A stretch of DNA of 64,000 nucleotides from Oceanicola sp. (lineage in GTDB: Bacteria; Pseudomonadota; Alphaproteobacteria; Rhodobacterales; Rhodobacteraceae), in the NCBI GenBank assembly GCA_017792405.1, contig CP051231.1, positions 88,897 to 152,896 on the forward strand. The letters run 5' to 3'. Shown one piece after another: positions 37,964 to 46,496 of this stretch; positions within the stretch are counted from its first letter, which is position 1, and every line of letters starts with the position of its first letter. The position numbers were made by a program, and so were the translations under genes. The notes beneath the pieces are model-generated. The model did not search any database and was not told where the DNA came from. It saw nothing but the letters and a program-made list of their open reading frames with translations.

Positions 37964-38980
37964 TTACTCGCCGCAGATGCCTTGGAGGGCGATCCAGTCG
38001 GCGTCTTCCAGCACAGGTTCGGCGCCGCCGCCGCGCATCGGGTCGGCCTCGATCAGGGGCAGGGTGCTCTCACCGGAGACATCGACTGCGTAGGCATAGG
38101 GCGTTGCCGAGAGCCGGGCCTCGGCGAAACGGTCCAGCAGCGGCTCTTCGGGCACCGGCGCGGGGGCGGCGGCGACGAGATCTTCGGCATAGGCGTCGAG
38201 CGTGGACTCGGGCAGCGCGCCGGTGGTCAGCAGGCGGATGGTGGAGATCAGCCCGGCGTGTTCCAGCAGGCGCTGGAGCGGGTCTTTTGCACCGGAACGG
38301 GTGGCTTCGGCCAGAATGTAGCCGGCGGCGACATCGGGGCTTTCGAAATCTTCCACCAGCGCACGGTTCAGCAGGATCAGCCCGCCGGGCAGGGCCACGG
38401 TATCGCGGATGCCGCCGCGCAGCACCAACAGGCCACCCTTTTCGGGTGCGAGCAGACGGGTGTGGAGCCGGGCGAGCGCCCGGTCGCCGCGCGGGGTGCG
38501 GCAGGGCGCGCCGGAGACCCGGCCGATGGCCTTGAAGACCTGACCGCCGAGCGCGGCGCGGGTGGGTTCGGGCACAACGCGGACGGTGTGTGAGGTGAGC
38601 GCGCCGGGCAGCCAGACCACGGCGGCCACGGCCAGAGCCAGCGAGCCGCCCCAGAGGATGATCCGCCGCAGCCAGCCCTCGCGCGGGCGGCTTTTGGCGA
38701 TGACCTGCCGCACCCGCTCGACCGCCTCGATCATGGTTTCATCTTCGATTTCGAGCAGTTCGACCGCCTCGGCGGAAGGGGCATAAATGGCGGGGCGCTC
38801 GCCGGGGTTCACCCGCTCTACGGCGGCGAGCGACCAATGCGAGAGCGCGCGCCCGGCGCTGTCGGAGATGGCCAGGGAGGCATTGCCGAAGCTGACGACG
38901 ACGTTCTGGCGCTGGGCCTCGGGGGCGGGTTGCCAGAGGCCGGCGCTCTCCAGCCGTTGATATTGCTTGAGCGCGGTCAT
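37964..38980 (-). CDS. Membrane protein resembling M48 peptidase but lacking HExxH
   Basis: A 338-residue protein with a soluble N-terminal part (residues 1-105), one membrane segment (IILWGGSLALAVAAVVWLPGAL) and a C-terminal domain. The segment VALPGGLILLNRALVEDFESPDVAAGYILAEATR aligns by eye with the strand and active-site helix of M48 zinc peptidases, which usually read HE-x-x-H where this has GYILAEA. It therefore looks like a catalytically dead M48-type domain. Function is unknown. It is convergent with the M20 gene. Confidence 0.65.
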   Translation of the reverse strand: MTALKQYQRLESAGLWQPAPEAQRQNVVVSFGNASLAISDSAGRALSHWSLAAVERVNPGERPAIYAPSAEAVELLEIEDETMIEAVERVRQVIAKSRPREGWLRRIILWGGSLALAVAAVVWLPGALTSHTVRVVPEPTRAALGGQVFKAIGRVSGAPCRTPRGDRALARLHTRLLAPEKGGLLVLRGGIRDTVALPGGLILLNRALVEDFESPDVAAGYILAEATRSGAKDPLQRLLEHAGLISTIRLLTTGALPESTLDAYAEDLVAAAPAPVPEEPLLDRFAEARLSATPYAYAVDVSGESTLPLIEADPMRGGGAEPVLEDADWIALQGICGE

Positions 38981-39102
38981 GCGCGGGGGGTGCCTGCTCG
39001 TGGTTGCCGTTTTTGTCGTTGCGGCAAGAGTAGCGGCTTTTCGCCGGTATGGGAATCGGCAAGCGGCCCGCCCCGGCGAAATTCGCGGGGCGGGGCCGGG
39101 GG

Positions 39103-39594
39103 TTACATGCTGTTCAGGCTGACGAGGTAGGCATAGACGTTGGCGGCATCTTCATCGCCTTTCAGGCGGAAGGACATTTTGGACTTGGCCTTGCTGTCGC
39201 CGGTGAACTCCCGCAGGAAGCCGCGCGGATCCTGCACGAAGGCGACGAAATGCTCTTCGGTCCAGACCAGCCCGCTCTCGGCGCCGGCGGCCTCGAGATC
39301 CTTGGAGTAGCGGAAGCCCTCGACCGCACCGGCGGTGTGGCCAGCGACGTTGTAGAGGTTCGGCCCGGTCTTGGAGGCCTTGCCGGCAAGGGTGTTGCCG
39401 TCGGCATCCTGGACGACGTGGCAGGTGACGCAGCGCTTGGCGAAGGTCTCCTCGCCCGCGGCGGCATCGCCGGTGGGGGCGGCCATTTCGGCCATGGCTT
39501 CAGTCTCGGTGTCGGCCCCGGCTTCATGGCTCTCGGCCAGCGCCGGGCCAGCCAGCAGGGCGGCGAGGGCGAGGGCGGTGATGGGTGTTCTCAT
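39103..39594 (-). CDS. Class I c-type cytochrome
   Basis: A 163-residue periplasmic monohaem cytochrome c. A signal peptide ends ALA-ES. The haem motif CVTCH is at residues 55-59, GPNLYNVAGH carries the conserved loop, and the distal Met is in SKMSFRLKG. An acidic spacer rich in Glu and Met precedes the haem domain. It resembles cytochrome c2/c552 electron carriers. It is a single gene, divergent from idi. Confidence 0.9.
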   Translation of the reverse strand: MRTPITALALAALLAGPALAESHEAGADTETEAMAEMAAPTGDAAAGEETFAKRCVTCHVVQDADGNTLAGKASKTGPNLYNVAGHTAGAVEGFRYSKDLEAAGAESGLVWTEEHFVAFVQDPRGFLREFTGDSKAKSKMSFRLKGDEDAANVYAYLVSLNSM

Positions 39595-39705
39595 GGCTTC
39601 CTCCTTGAGGGGTCTTGCTTTGCGAAACCCGCGCGTTTGTGTGGCCTTGTTAGCCAAGCCACAGGCCGATAGACACGCGACGCTGTGGCACAGGGGAATA
39701 TAGAA

Positions 39706-40251
39706 ATGCGCAACGGGGCCGACCACACGACCAAGGTAGAAAGCGGGATGATCCCGGCCTGGGTCGATGGGCGGCTGGTGCCGGTGGAGAAGCTGGCCGC
39801 GCATCGCGAGGGGCTGCGGCACCGGGCGGTTTCGGTCTTTGTTTTCGACGGGCCGAAGCTGCTGATCCAGCAGCGGGCAGCGGGCAAGTATCACACGCCG
39901 GGGCTCTGGGCGAACACCTGCTGCACCCATCCGCATTGGGGCGAGGCCGATGAAGCCTGCGCCGTGCGTCGGCTGGGCGAGGAGCTGGGGTTGAGCGGCG
40001 TCGCGCTGGAGCCGGTGGGCGAGGTGGAATACCGCGCCGATGTGGGCGGCAGCATGGTGGAGCATGAGGTGGTGGCGATGTTTCGCGGCGAGACTTCATC
40101 GCCGGAACTGGCCCCCGCCCCGGAGGAGGTGCAGGCCACGCGCTGGGTGACGCTGGGCGATCTGGCGGGGGAGATTGCCGAGGCGCCGGAACGGTTTACG
40201 CCGTGGCTGCGGATATACATGGCCGAGCATCGCGGCATGTTTGACCGCTAG
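39706..40251 (+). CDS. idi: Isopentenyl-diphosphate delta-isomerase type 1
   Basis: Interconverts IPP and DMAPP for isoprenoid synthesis. The 181-residue Nudix-fold enzyme has the catalytic Cys in NTCCTHPHWGE, the degenerate Nudix helix RRLGEELGLSG and the C-terminal WVTLGDLAGEI. ATG 39706 was preferred over an in-frame GTG at 39685; MIPAWVDG further in is also possible. No carotenoid or bacteriochlorophyll genes lie next to it here. Confidence 0.93.
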   Translation: MRNGADHTTKVESGMIPAWVDGRLVPVEKLAAHREGLRHRAVSVFVFDGPKLLIQQRAAGKYHTPGLWANTCCTHPHWGEADEACAVRRLGEELGLSGVALEPVGEVEYRADVGGSMVEHEVVAMFRGETSSPELAPAPEEVQATRWVTLGDLAGEIAEAPERFTPWLRIYMAEHRGMFDR

Positions 40252-40282
40252 GGGCGGCTCGTTGCCTCATCGTTCTTGAGAC

Positions 40283-40399
40283 TCAATAAAGCTGGATCGC
40301 GCAGGCGGTGGGGGCGCAGGGGGCAGCTTCGGCCATGGCGCCCTCACGGATCGAGGCGCCGAGGGCGATGAGCAGGGTGAGGGCGACGATACGGGCCAT
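40283..40399 (-). CDS. 38-residue secreted peptide
   Basis: The minus strand encodes a 38-residue peptide beginning MARIVALTLLIALGAS, a clear signal sequence, and ending in a short mature part with two Cys (APCAPTACAIQLY). Its signal sequence is strikingly like that of the 66-residue peptide beyond the TetR gene (MLRISALTVLIALGAS), so the two are probably paralogues. It lies downstream of the TetR gene on the same strand. No family recognised. Confidence 0.5.
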   Translation of the reverse strand: MARIVALTLLIALGASIREGAMAEAAPCAPTACAIQLY

Positions 40400-40543
40400 T
40401 GGACTGTCCTTCAGATGCGGTTGCACCGGGCCGCTGGCGGGCCCGTTGAAGGTGAAACGCATCAGGGCGGCGGATTCTTTGCCAGTCAGGCGCAGAAATT
40501 CACCGCCGCACAGTCAAGCCGCTGATTTTGAAGGAAAGAAAGT

Positions 40544-41164
40544 TCAGGCGCCGTAGCGGGCCATGAACATATCGATGGCGCTGTCGATCACCTTCTTGCG
40601 CTTCTCTTCGGTGAACTCGTCCTCAAGGCCCATCAGGCATTTGACCCAGACCTCGGCCTTGCAAAGCTCCATGAACTGGTAGGCGGACAGCTCGAAATCT
40701 TCGATCCCGGCCAGTTCGCCACGCTCCTGGGCATTTTGCAGGAAGGGCACGATGCTGTCGCGGACGAAGCGCGGGCCGTATTTGTAGAACTCCTGCCCGA
40801 GTTCGGGGAAGCGCCCGCTCTCGGCGACGCAGATGCGGAACATGCCCTTGCCCAGATCGGAGAGCATGAAGCCCTGCATCCGCTCGGCCACGAGGCGCAG
40901 CACGTCGCGCACCGGGCGGCTCGGGTCGATCTCGGTGACCGCTGCTTCGGCCTGACGCTGGCATTCGCAGGTCGCGACCTCCATGAAGAGGAGGCCCTTG
41001 TCGGGGAAGTAGCTGTAGAGCGTGGCCTTGGACACGCCAGCTTCTTTGGCGATCAGGTCGACGCTCGCGCCTTCGAACCCATCGGCCAGAAAGATCTTGC
41101 GGGCGCCTTCGAGCACCTGGTCGAACTTTCGGCCACGTTTGATTTCACCCATGGGTGCGTTCAT
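40544..41164 (-). CDS. TetR/AcrR-family transcriptional regulator
   Basis: A 206-residue repressor-type protein. The N-terminal helix-turn-helix is FEGASVDLIAKEAGVSKATLYSYFPDK, and the C-terminal ligand domain is of the AefR-like type. ATG 41164 (MNAPMGEIKRGRK) follows a CGGAG site. A 16-bp inverted repeat 28 bases upstream matches three copies before the neighbouring small secreted peptide gene, which suggests self-control and control of that gene. Confidence 0.9.
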   Translation of the reverse strand: MNAPMGEIKRGRKFDQVLEGARKIFLADGFEGASVDLIAKEAGVSKATLYSYFPDKGLLFMEVATCECQRQAEAAVTEIDPSRPVRDVLRLVAERMQGFMLSDLGKGMFRICVAESGRFPELGQEFYKYGPRFVRDSIVPFLQNAQERGELAGIEDFELSAYQFMELCKAEVWVKCLMGLEDEFTEEKRKKVIDSAIDMFMARYGA

Positions 41165-41191
41165 GTCGTGCTCCGTTCCCCTGACCAACTA

Positions 41192-41207
41192 TAAACCAGA
41201 CAGTTTA
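41192..41207. promoter_or_regulatory. Operator-like inverted repeat before the TetR gene
   Basis: TAAAC-CAGACA-GTTTA has the same 5-6-5 layout as the three repeats at 41493-41566. It is placed to block the TetR gene's own promoter. Confidence 0.65.
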
Positions 41208-41267
41208 GTTCCGGCAAGGAGATGCACTCCCTGCCGGAACTTTCTGCCGGGTGAGCGGTGGTGGTGG

Positions 41268-41468
41268 TCACTGGTGCGCGGCGCAGGCGTCGGAGGTGAG
41301 GGTCGCAGGCGAGGTGCAGGCGCGATTGGGGAGGTCGGGCGTGGTCGGGCTGGAGGTGGCCGAGGTGAAGGTCACATGCGGCATGTCGATCCCGAAGGAG
41401 CCTGCATTGGCGGCGTGAACGGAGGCGCCGAGAGCGATGAGGACGGTGAGGGCGGAGATGCGGAGCAT
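41268..41468 (-). CDS. 66-residue secreted peptide under TetR-type operators
   Basis: A small exported protein with a signal peptide (MLRISALTVLIALGASVHAANA) and a mature part of about 44 residues rich in Ser, Thr and Pro with two cysteines (RACTSP and DACAAHQ). I recognise no family. The region upstream of its ATG carries three 16-bp inverted repeats matching one before the TetR gene, so it is probably the main target of that regulator. The signal peptide resembles that of the 38-residue peptide on the other side of the TetR gene. Confidence 0.65.
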   Translation of the reverse strand: MLRISALTVLIALGASVHAANAGSFGIDMPHVTFTSATSSPTTPDLPNRACTSPATLTSDACAAHQ

Positions 41469-41492
41469 CGGTCTATCCTTTCGAATCTGAAC

Positions 41493-41566
41493 TGAACCAC
41501 TCGGTTCAGAAAGATATCTAAACTGTTCGGTTCGCTTTGCAAGGAGTTTCTGAACCGTTCAGTTCA
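41493..41566. promoter_or_regulatory. Three operator-like inverted repeats upstream of the small peptide gene
   Basis: TGAACCACTCGGTTCA (41493-41508), TAAACTGTTCGGTTCG (41519-41534) and TGAACCGTTCAGTTCA (41551-41566) share the layout T[GA]AAC-N6-GTT[CT]A. They lie 25-98 bases before the 66-residue peptide ATG. The spacing between centres (26 and 32 bases) suggests adjacent dimers. Confidence 0.7.
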
Positions 41567-41662
41567 TTTTTCTGCGGGGCGGCCTGTGCAGCAGCGCACG
41601 GTGGACATTCAGCCCCGGCCTCTGGATAGTCGCCGCGAGTTTGAAATTCAGGAGGCAGAGCG

Positions 41663-42496
41663 ATGGAAACGGTTGCGGAAAACAGGGCATTTGGCGGGGT
41701 TCAGGGGGTCTATTCCCATGCGTCGGAGGCCTGCGCCTGTGATATGACCTTCGGGCTGTTCCTGCCTGAAGAGGCGAAGGACGGGCCGGTGCCGGTGCTG
41801 TGGTACCTCAGCGGGCTGACCTGCACCCATGAGAATGCGATGACCAAGGCGGGCGCGCAGGGCTGGGCGGCCGAGCAGGGGATTGCGTTGATTTTCCCCG
41901 ATACCTCGCCGCGCGGCGACGACGTGGCCAATGACGAGGCCTATGACCTTGGCAAGGGCGCGGGGTTTTACGTGAACGCCACGCAGGAGCCTTGGGCCAA
42001 ACACTTCAGGATGTGGGATTACGTGGCGGAGGAACTGCCCGCGCTGATCGGAGAGAATTTTGCGGTGGATCTGGCGCGGCAGGCGATCACCGGGCACTCG
42101 ATGGGCGGGCATGGCGCGCTGACGCTGGCAATGGGCCTGCCGGGGCGGTTTGCCAGCGTGTCGGCCTTTGCTCCGATTTGCCACCCGAGCCAGAGCGACT
42201 GGGGCCGCAAGCAGCTTGGCGCCTATCTCGGCTCGGACGAGAGCACCTGGGCACCGCATGACGCCGCACCGCTGATGAAGCACAAGGGCTTCGACGGGCC
42301 GGTGCTGGTGGACACCGGCACCGACGACCAGTTTGGCGACCTGCTGAAGACAGACACGCTTGCGCTTGCGATGGCCGAGCGCCGGCAGGAGGGCGCGCTG
42401 CGGATGCAGAAGGGGTATGACCATTCGTACTTCTTTGTCTCCAGCTTCATGGAGGAGCATGTGAGCTTCCATGCCGAGGCGCTGTGGGCGCGGTGA
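41663..42496 (+). CDS. fghA: S-formylglutathione hydrolase
   Basis: Serine esterase of 277 residues that releases formate and glutathione from S-formylglutathione, the second step of glutathione-dependent formaldehyde oxidation. Landmarks are [18 protein letters not shown], the nucleophile elbow [10 protein letters not shown] and the C-terminal [15 protein letters not shown] with the catalytic His. The first-step enzyme is encoded separately at 58982-60109. A YaiI-family gene follows by 7 bases. Confidence 0.95.
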   Translation: METVAENRAFGGVQGVYSHASEACACDMTFGLFLPEEAKDGPVPVLWYLSGLTCTHENAMTKAGAQGWAAEQGIALIFPDTSPRGDDVANDEAYDLGKGAGFYVNATQEPWAKHFRMWDYVAEELPALIGENFAVDLARQAITGHSMGGHGALTLAMGLPGRFASVSAFAPICHPSQSDWGRKQLGAYLGSDESTWAPHDAAPLMKHKGFDGPVLVDTGTDDQFGDLLKTDTLALAMAERRQEGALRMQKGYDHSYFFVSSFMEEHVSFHAEALWAR

Positions 42497-42503
42497 GGCG
42501 CGC

Positions 42504-42950
42504 ATGACGATCTGGGTGGATGGAGACGCCTGCCCGGTGAAGGCCGAGGTGGAGCGGGTGGCCACGCGCGCCGGGGCGACGGTGAAGATCGTCTGCAACG
42601 GCGGGCTGCGGCCCTCGGCCAACCCGCTGGTCGAGGTGGTTTACGTGTCCGAAGGGCTGGACGTGGCCGATGACTTCATCGCCGAGAACGCCGGGGCGGG
42701 GGATGTGGTGGTGACTGCCGACATCCCGCTCGCTGCCCGCTGCGTGGAGGCCGGGGCGCTGGTGGTGAAACCCGATGGCGAGCGGCTGACCGCGCGCAAC
42801 ATCGGCTCGGTGCTGGCGACGCGCGACCTGATGACCGGGCTGCGTGAGGCCAATCCGCTGAACCAAGGCGGCGGGGCGAAGCCGTTTTCGAAGGCGGATC
42901 GCTCGCGGTTCATGGACGGGTTGGAGCGGGCGCTGAGGGCGGCTGGATAG
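42504..42950 (+). CDS. UPF0178 (YaiI/YqxD) family protein
   Basis: A 148-residue cytosolic protein of a conserved family with a PIN-like fold and no settled function. The N-terminus [18 protein letters not shown] is diagnostic, followed by [17 protein letters not shown] and [14 protein letters not shown] 42504 gives the usual length. It lies 7 bases after fghA on the same strand, so the two are probably co-transcribed. Confidence 0.9.
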   Translation: MTIWVDGDACPVKAEVERVATRAGATVKIVCNGGLRPSANPLVEVVYVSEGLDVADDFIAENAGAGDVVVTADIPLAARCVEAGALVVKPDGERLTARNIGSVLATRDLMTGLREANPLNQGGGAKPFSKADRSRFMDGLERALRAAG

Positions 42951-43040
42951 GCGCACGGGCCGGGCGCCCACCCTCCCACCCCGCCCGCCCCGCGCGCGTC
43001 TGCTGTCGCGGGCGGTGGCGCGGGTCGATGGGGCGGGATT

Positions 43041-43062
43041 GGATATTTTCAGCAAGAAAATG
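43041..43062. repeat. Inverted-repeat arm flanking dnaE2 (left)
   Basis: GGATATTTTCAGCAAGAAAATG matches, in inverted orientation and at 20 of 22 positions, 46288-46309 on the far side of dnaE2. Both arms adjoin similar C-rich stretches (CGCCCACCC...ACCCCGC). Confidence 0.6.
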
Positions 43063-43099
43063 TGGCTTTGTGGCTTTGTGTGGCGGACGTTGAGCGTGA

Positions 43100-43114
43100 G
43101 AACAAAACGTGAAA
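43100..43114. promoter_or_regulatory. LexA-like SOS box upstream of dnaE2
   Basis: GAAC-AAAACGT-GAAA differs in one base from the alphaproteobacterial LexA site GAAC-N7-GAAC. It lies 22 bases before the dnaE2 start, the usual position for this SOS gene. Confidence 0.65.
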
Positions 43115-43136
43115 ATATGGGGCGAAGGAATCGCCC

Positions 43137-46100
43137 GTGTTTGCCGAACTGTCTGCCACATCGAACTTCACCTTTCTCACCGGGGCGTCGCACCCTGAGG
43201 AGTTGATGGAGCGTGCCGGGCTGATGGGTGTGGGCGCGCTGGCGATTGCCGATGAGAACTCGGTGGCGGGCATCGTGCGGGCGCATCAGCGCGGGCGGGA
43301 GATTGCCAGCGCGGTGGCGGCGCGGCGGGCGGCTTTGGAGGCCGATGGGCCGATTGGCCCGCTGTGCCCGGAGGGGTTTGCGCGCCCCCCCTCGCTGGAT
43401 GTGGACTGCGTGCCGCGGCTTTTGCCCGGCGCACGGATCGTGCTGAGCTGCGGCTTTCAGGTGACGGTGCTGCCGCGCGACCGGGCGGGGTGGGGGCGGC
43501 TGTGCAGGCTGCTCTCGCTCGGGCGGCTCAGGGCCGAGAAGGGGGCCTGCGTGCTCCATGTCGGCGACCTCGTGGAGTGGGGCGAAGGGCTGGAGATGCT
43601 GGTGCATCCGGTAGGTGACTGGCAGGCGGTGACGCGGCGCTTGTTGAAGCGGTTCGGCGCGGCGGTGAGCCTTTGCGCCGCGCCCCGCTATGACGGGCGC
43701 GATGCGGGGCGGATTGCACGGCTGGCCGGGTGCGCGGAGCGGCTGGGGGTGCCACTGGTGGCCTCGGCCCGGCCGCTGATGCACCACGGCGGGCGGCGGC
43801 GGATGGCGGATGTGCTCACCGCGATCCGGCAGGGCTGCCGGGTGGACGAGTTGGGCCGCGCCGCGCTGGCCAACGGCGAGCAGCGGCTCAGGAGCGAGGC
43901 GGAGATGCTGCGGCTCTTTGCCGGCCATGAGGCGGCGGTGGCGCGGGCGGGCGAGGTGGCGGCGCGCTGCCGGTTCTCGCTCGATGAGTTGCGCTATGAA
44001 TACCCCTCGGAGGTGACCGGCGGCGAGACGGCGGGCGAGCGGCTGGCGCGGCTGGCGCGGGCGGGGCTGCGCTGGCGCTACCCTTCCGGCGCGCCCGAGA
44101 AGGTGCGGGCCATGCTGGAGCATGAGCTGGAGCTGATCGGCAAGCTGGGCTACGAGCCCTACTTTCTGACCGTGCATGATGTGGTGGATTTTGCCCGCTC
44201 GCGCGGGATCCTCTGCCAGGGGCGCGGCTCGGCGGCCAACTCGGTGGTGTGCTTCTGCCTCGGGGTGACTTCCGTGAGCCCCGAGATCGGGACGATGGTG
44301 TTTGAGCGGTTCGTCAGCGAGGCGCGGGACGAGCCGCCGGATATCGACGTGGATTTCGAGCATGAGCGGCGCGAGGAGGTGATCCAGCATATCTACGAGC
44401 GCTACGGGCGGCACCGGGCCGGGCTTTGCGCCACGGTGATCCACTATCGCGGCAAGCGGGCGACGCGGGAGGTGGGCCGGGTGATGGGGCTCTCGGACGA
44501 TACGCTCTCGGCGATGTCTTCGCAGATATGGGGCTGGGGCTCTGTGTCTGGCCAGATGATGGACAGCCGGCTGCGCGAGATCGGGCTGGACCCCGCCGAC
44601 AAGCGGCTGGTGCTGACACTGAGCCTGATCGAAGAGATACAGGGCTTTCCGCGCCATCTGAGCCAGCATGTGGGCGGGTTCATCATCACCGAAGGGCGGC
44701 TCGACGAGCTGGTGCCGGTGGAGAATGCGACGATGGAAGACCGCACGGTGATTCCGTGGGACAAGGACGATATCGACACGCTGGGGATCCTGAAGGTGGA
44801 TGTGCTGGCGCTGGGGATGCTCTCGTGCATTCGCAAGGCGTTTGACATGCTGGCGGAGCATCACGGCCAGCGGTTCGACCTTGCCACGCTGCCGCCGGAG
44901 GACCCGAGGGTGTATGACATGCTGTGCAAGGCGGACAGCCTTGGCGTGTTTCAGGTGGAGAGCCGGGCGCAGATGAACTTTCTGCCCCGGATGCGGCCCC
45001 GGTGTTTTTATGACCTCGTGATCGAGGTGGCGATCATCCGGCCCGGGCCGATTCAGGGCGATATGGTCCACCCGTTCCTGCGGCGGCGGAACGGGGAGGA
45101 GAAGGTGGAGTTTCCGTCCGACGCGCTGGGCGAGGTGCTGGCCAAGACGCTGGGGGTGCCGCTGTTTCAGGAACAGGCGATGCAGATCGCGATCATCGGA
45201 GCGGGGTTTTCGCCAGATGAGGCGGATCAGCTCCGCCGCGCGCTGGCGACCTTCAAGAAGCTCGGGCGGGTGAGCGATTTCGAGGGGCGGTTCATGAAGG
45301 GGATGCTGAAGAACGGCTATGACGCCGATTTCGCCGCCCGCTGCTTCAGCCAGATCGAGGGGTTCGGCTCCTACGGCTTTCCCGAGAGCCACGCGGCCAG
45401 CTTTGCACTGCTGGTCTATGCCAGCGCATGGCTGAAGCGGCACCACCCCGGGGTGTTTGCCTGCGCCCTGCTCAACAGTCAGCCGATGGGGTTTTATGCC
45501 CCTGCGCAGATCGTGCGGGATGCGCGGGAGCACGGGGTCGAGGTGCGGCCGCCCGATATCAACGAGAGCTTCTGGGACAACACGATGGAGCCCGATGGCG
45601 AGGGCGGCTTGGCACTGCGGCTGGGGTTCCGGCAGATCAGGGCGATGCGCGAGGAAGAGGCGCGGTGGATCTGCGCGGCGCGGGGCAACGGCTACCGTGA
45701 CGTGGCGGCGGTCTGGCGGCGGGCGGGGGTGGCGCCGCATCTGATGGAGGCGCTGGCGGAAGCGGATGTGTTCGCCGCGCTGGGGCTGAACCGGCGCGAG
45801 GCGCTCTGGGAGGCGAAGGCGCTGCGGGGCGATGCGCCGCTGCCGCTGTTCGCGGGTGCGCTGGAGGGCGAGGGGATTGCCGAGGCGGCGGCGGTGCTGC
45901 CGCAGATGAGCCTCGGCGAGGAGATGGTGGAGGATTACGTGGCGATGCGGCTGAGCCTCAGGGCGCATCCGATGGCGCTGCTGCGGCCACGGCTCACCCC
46001 GGCGGAGGGCACGCCGGTTGAAGGCATCGGGACGGCCACGGCAGGCAGGACCCGCACCGCTACCTACCTGTCTCCGCCGGTGGACGACCAGGGCCAGGGC

Positions 46101-46187
46101 GGGCGCGGCTTTGTCTGGGTGCGGGAAGAGGGGTGGCAGGCCGATCCCGAGACCGGCGAGATGAAATGCCGAACCGCCGTGGTGTGA
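43137..46187 (+). CDS. dnaE2: Error-prone DNA polymerase DnaE2
   Basis: Alternative replicative-type polymerase used in SOS mutagenesis with ImuB. The 1016-residue protein is shorter than DnaE1, as expected. A PHP domain begins FAELSATSNFTFLTGASHPEEL; polymerase motifs include LCQGRGSAANSVVCF, DEPPDIDVDFEHERREEV with catalytic acidic residues, and FQEQAMQIAIIGAGFSPDEAD. The GTG start follows GAAGGA. It has a near-consensus LexA box but stands apart from imuB, which is 11 kb away. Confidence 0.94.
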   Translation: MFAELSATSNFTFLTGASHPEELMERAGLMGVGALAIADENSVAGIVRAHQRGREIASAVAARRAALEADGPIGPLCPEGFARPPSLDVDCVPRLLPGARIVLSCGFQVTVLPRDRAGWGRLCRLLSLGRLRAEKGACVLHVGDLVEWGEGLEMLVHPVGDWQAVTRRLLKRFGAAVSLCAAPRYDGRDAGRIARLAGCAERLGVPLVASARPLMHHGGRRRMADVLTAIRQGCRVDELGRAALANGEQRLRSEAEMLRLFAGHEAAVARAGEVAARCRFSLDELRYEYPSEVTGGETAGERLARLARAGLRWRYPSGAPEKVRAMLEHELELIGKLGYEPYFLTVHDVVDFARSRGILCQGRGSAANSVVCFCLGVTSVSPEIGTMVFERFVSEARDEPPDIDVDFEHERREEVIQHIYERYGRHRAGLCATVIHYRGKRATREVGRVMGLSDDTLSAMSSQIWGWGSVSGQMMDSRLREIGLDPADKRLVLTLSLIEEIQGFPRHLSQHVGGFIITEGRLDELVPVENATMEDRTVIPWDKDDIDTLGILKVDVLALGMLSCIRKAFDMLAEHHGQRFDLATLPPEDPRVYDMLCKADSLGVFQVESRAQMNFLPRMRPRCFYDLVIEVAIIRPGPIQGDMVHPFLRRRNGEEKVEFPSDALGEVLAKTLGVPLFQEQAMQIAIIGAGFSPDEADQLRRALATFKKLGRVSDFEGRFMKGMLKNGYDADFAARCFSQIEGFGSYGFPESHAASFALLVYASAWLKRHHPGVFACALLNSQPMGFYAPAQIVRDAREHGVEVRPPDINESFWDNTMEPDGEGGLALRLGFRQIRAMREEEARWICAARGNGYRDVAAVWRRAGVAPHLMEALAEADVFAALGLNRREALWEAKALRGDAPLPLFAGALEGEGIAEAAAVLPQMSLGEEMVEDYVAMRLSLRAHPMALLRPRLTPAEGTPVEGIGTATAGRTRTATYLSPPVDDQGQGGRGFVWVREEGWQADPETGEMKCRTAVV

Positions 46188-46496
46188 GGCCGGGCCGCGT
46201 GGCGGCGCTCCCGCCCACCCACCCCGCACCGCCACGCGCGGCCCGGATGCAGTGGGCGCGCGCCCTGTCAGCCCGGCGCGCCTGTGTCATTTCTTTGCTG
46301 AAAATATCCCCGCCGGAGGCCTGAATCTCTTCTGGCACTCCGCAGAGAGTCCACGCGCCCGGCGACATAAATCACGCCAGCAGGGGTGGCCCGGAGGGGG
46401 CGGCCTGCCTGCGCCCAAGCCGAGCGCAGCGAGGCCACCGAGACACCGAGCGCAGCGAGGCTACGAGGCGCAGCCCGCCGCAGGCGCCACCGACAG
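46188..46496. other. Intergenic region with repeats after dnaE2
   Basis: A 309-base GC-rich gap between dnaE2 and the RraA-family gene. It holds the right inverted-repeat arm (46288-46309) and two direct copies of CCGAGCGCAGCGAGGC at 46420-46435 and 46446-46461. I see no convincing gene. Confidence 0.55.
46288..46309. repeat. Inverted-repeat arm flanking dnaE2 (right)
   Basis: The minus strand reads GGATATTTTCAGCAAAGAAATG, the partner of 43041-43062. The pair brackets dnaE2 with about 3.2 kb between them. Confidence 0.6.

Noticed and set aside
41268..41468. Idea that the small peptide is a bacteriocin
   Set aside because: No maturation, immunity or export genes nearby; only a signal peptide and two cysteines support it being secreted.
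42447..46235. Very long open frame (about 1260 codons) on the minus strand across dnaE2
   Set aside because: It is antisense to a clear dnaE2 gene, is full of Arg, His and Pro as expected from a mirror of GC-rich codons, and matches no family.
46420..46461. CRISPR-like direct repeats
   Set aside because: Only two 16-base copies with a 10-base gap, no array and no cas genes.
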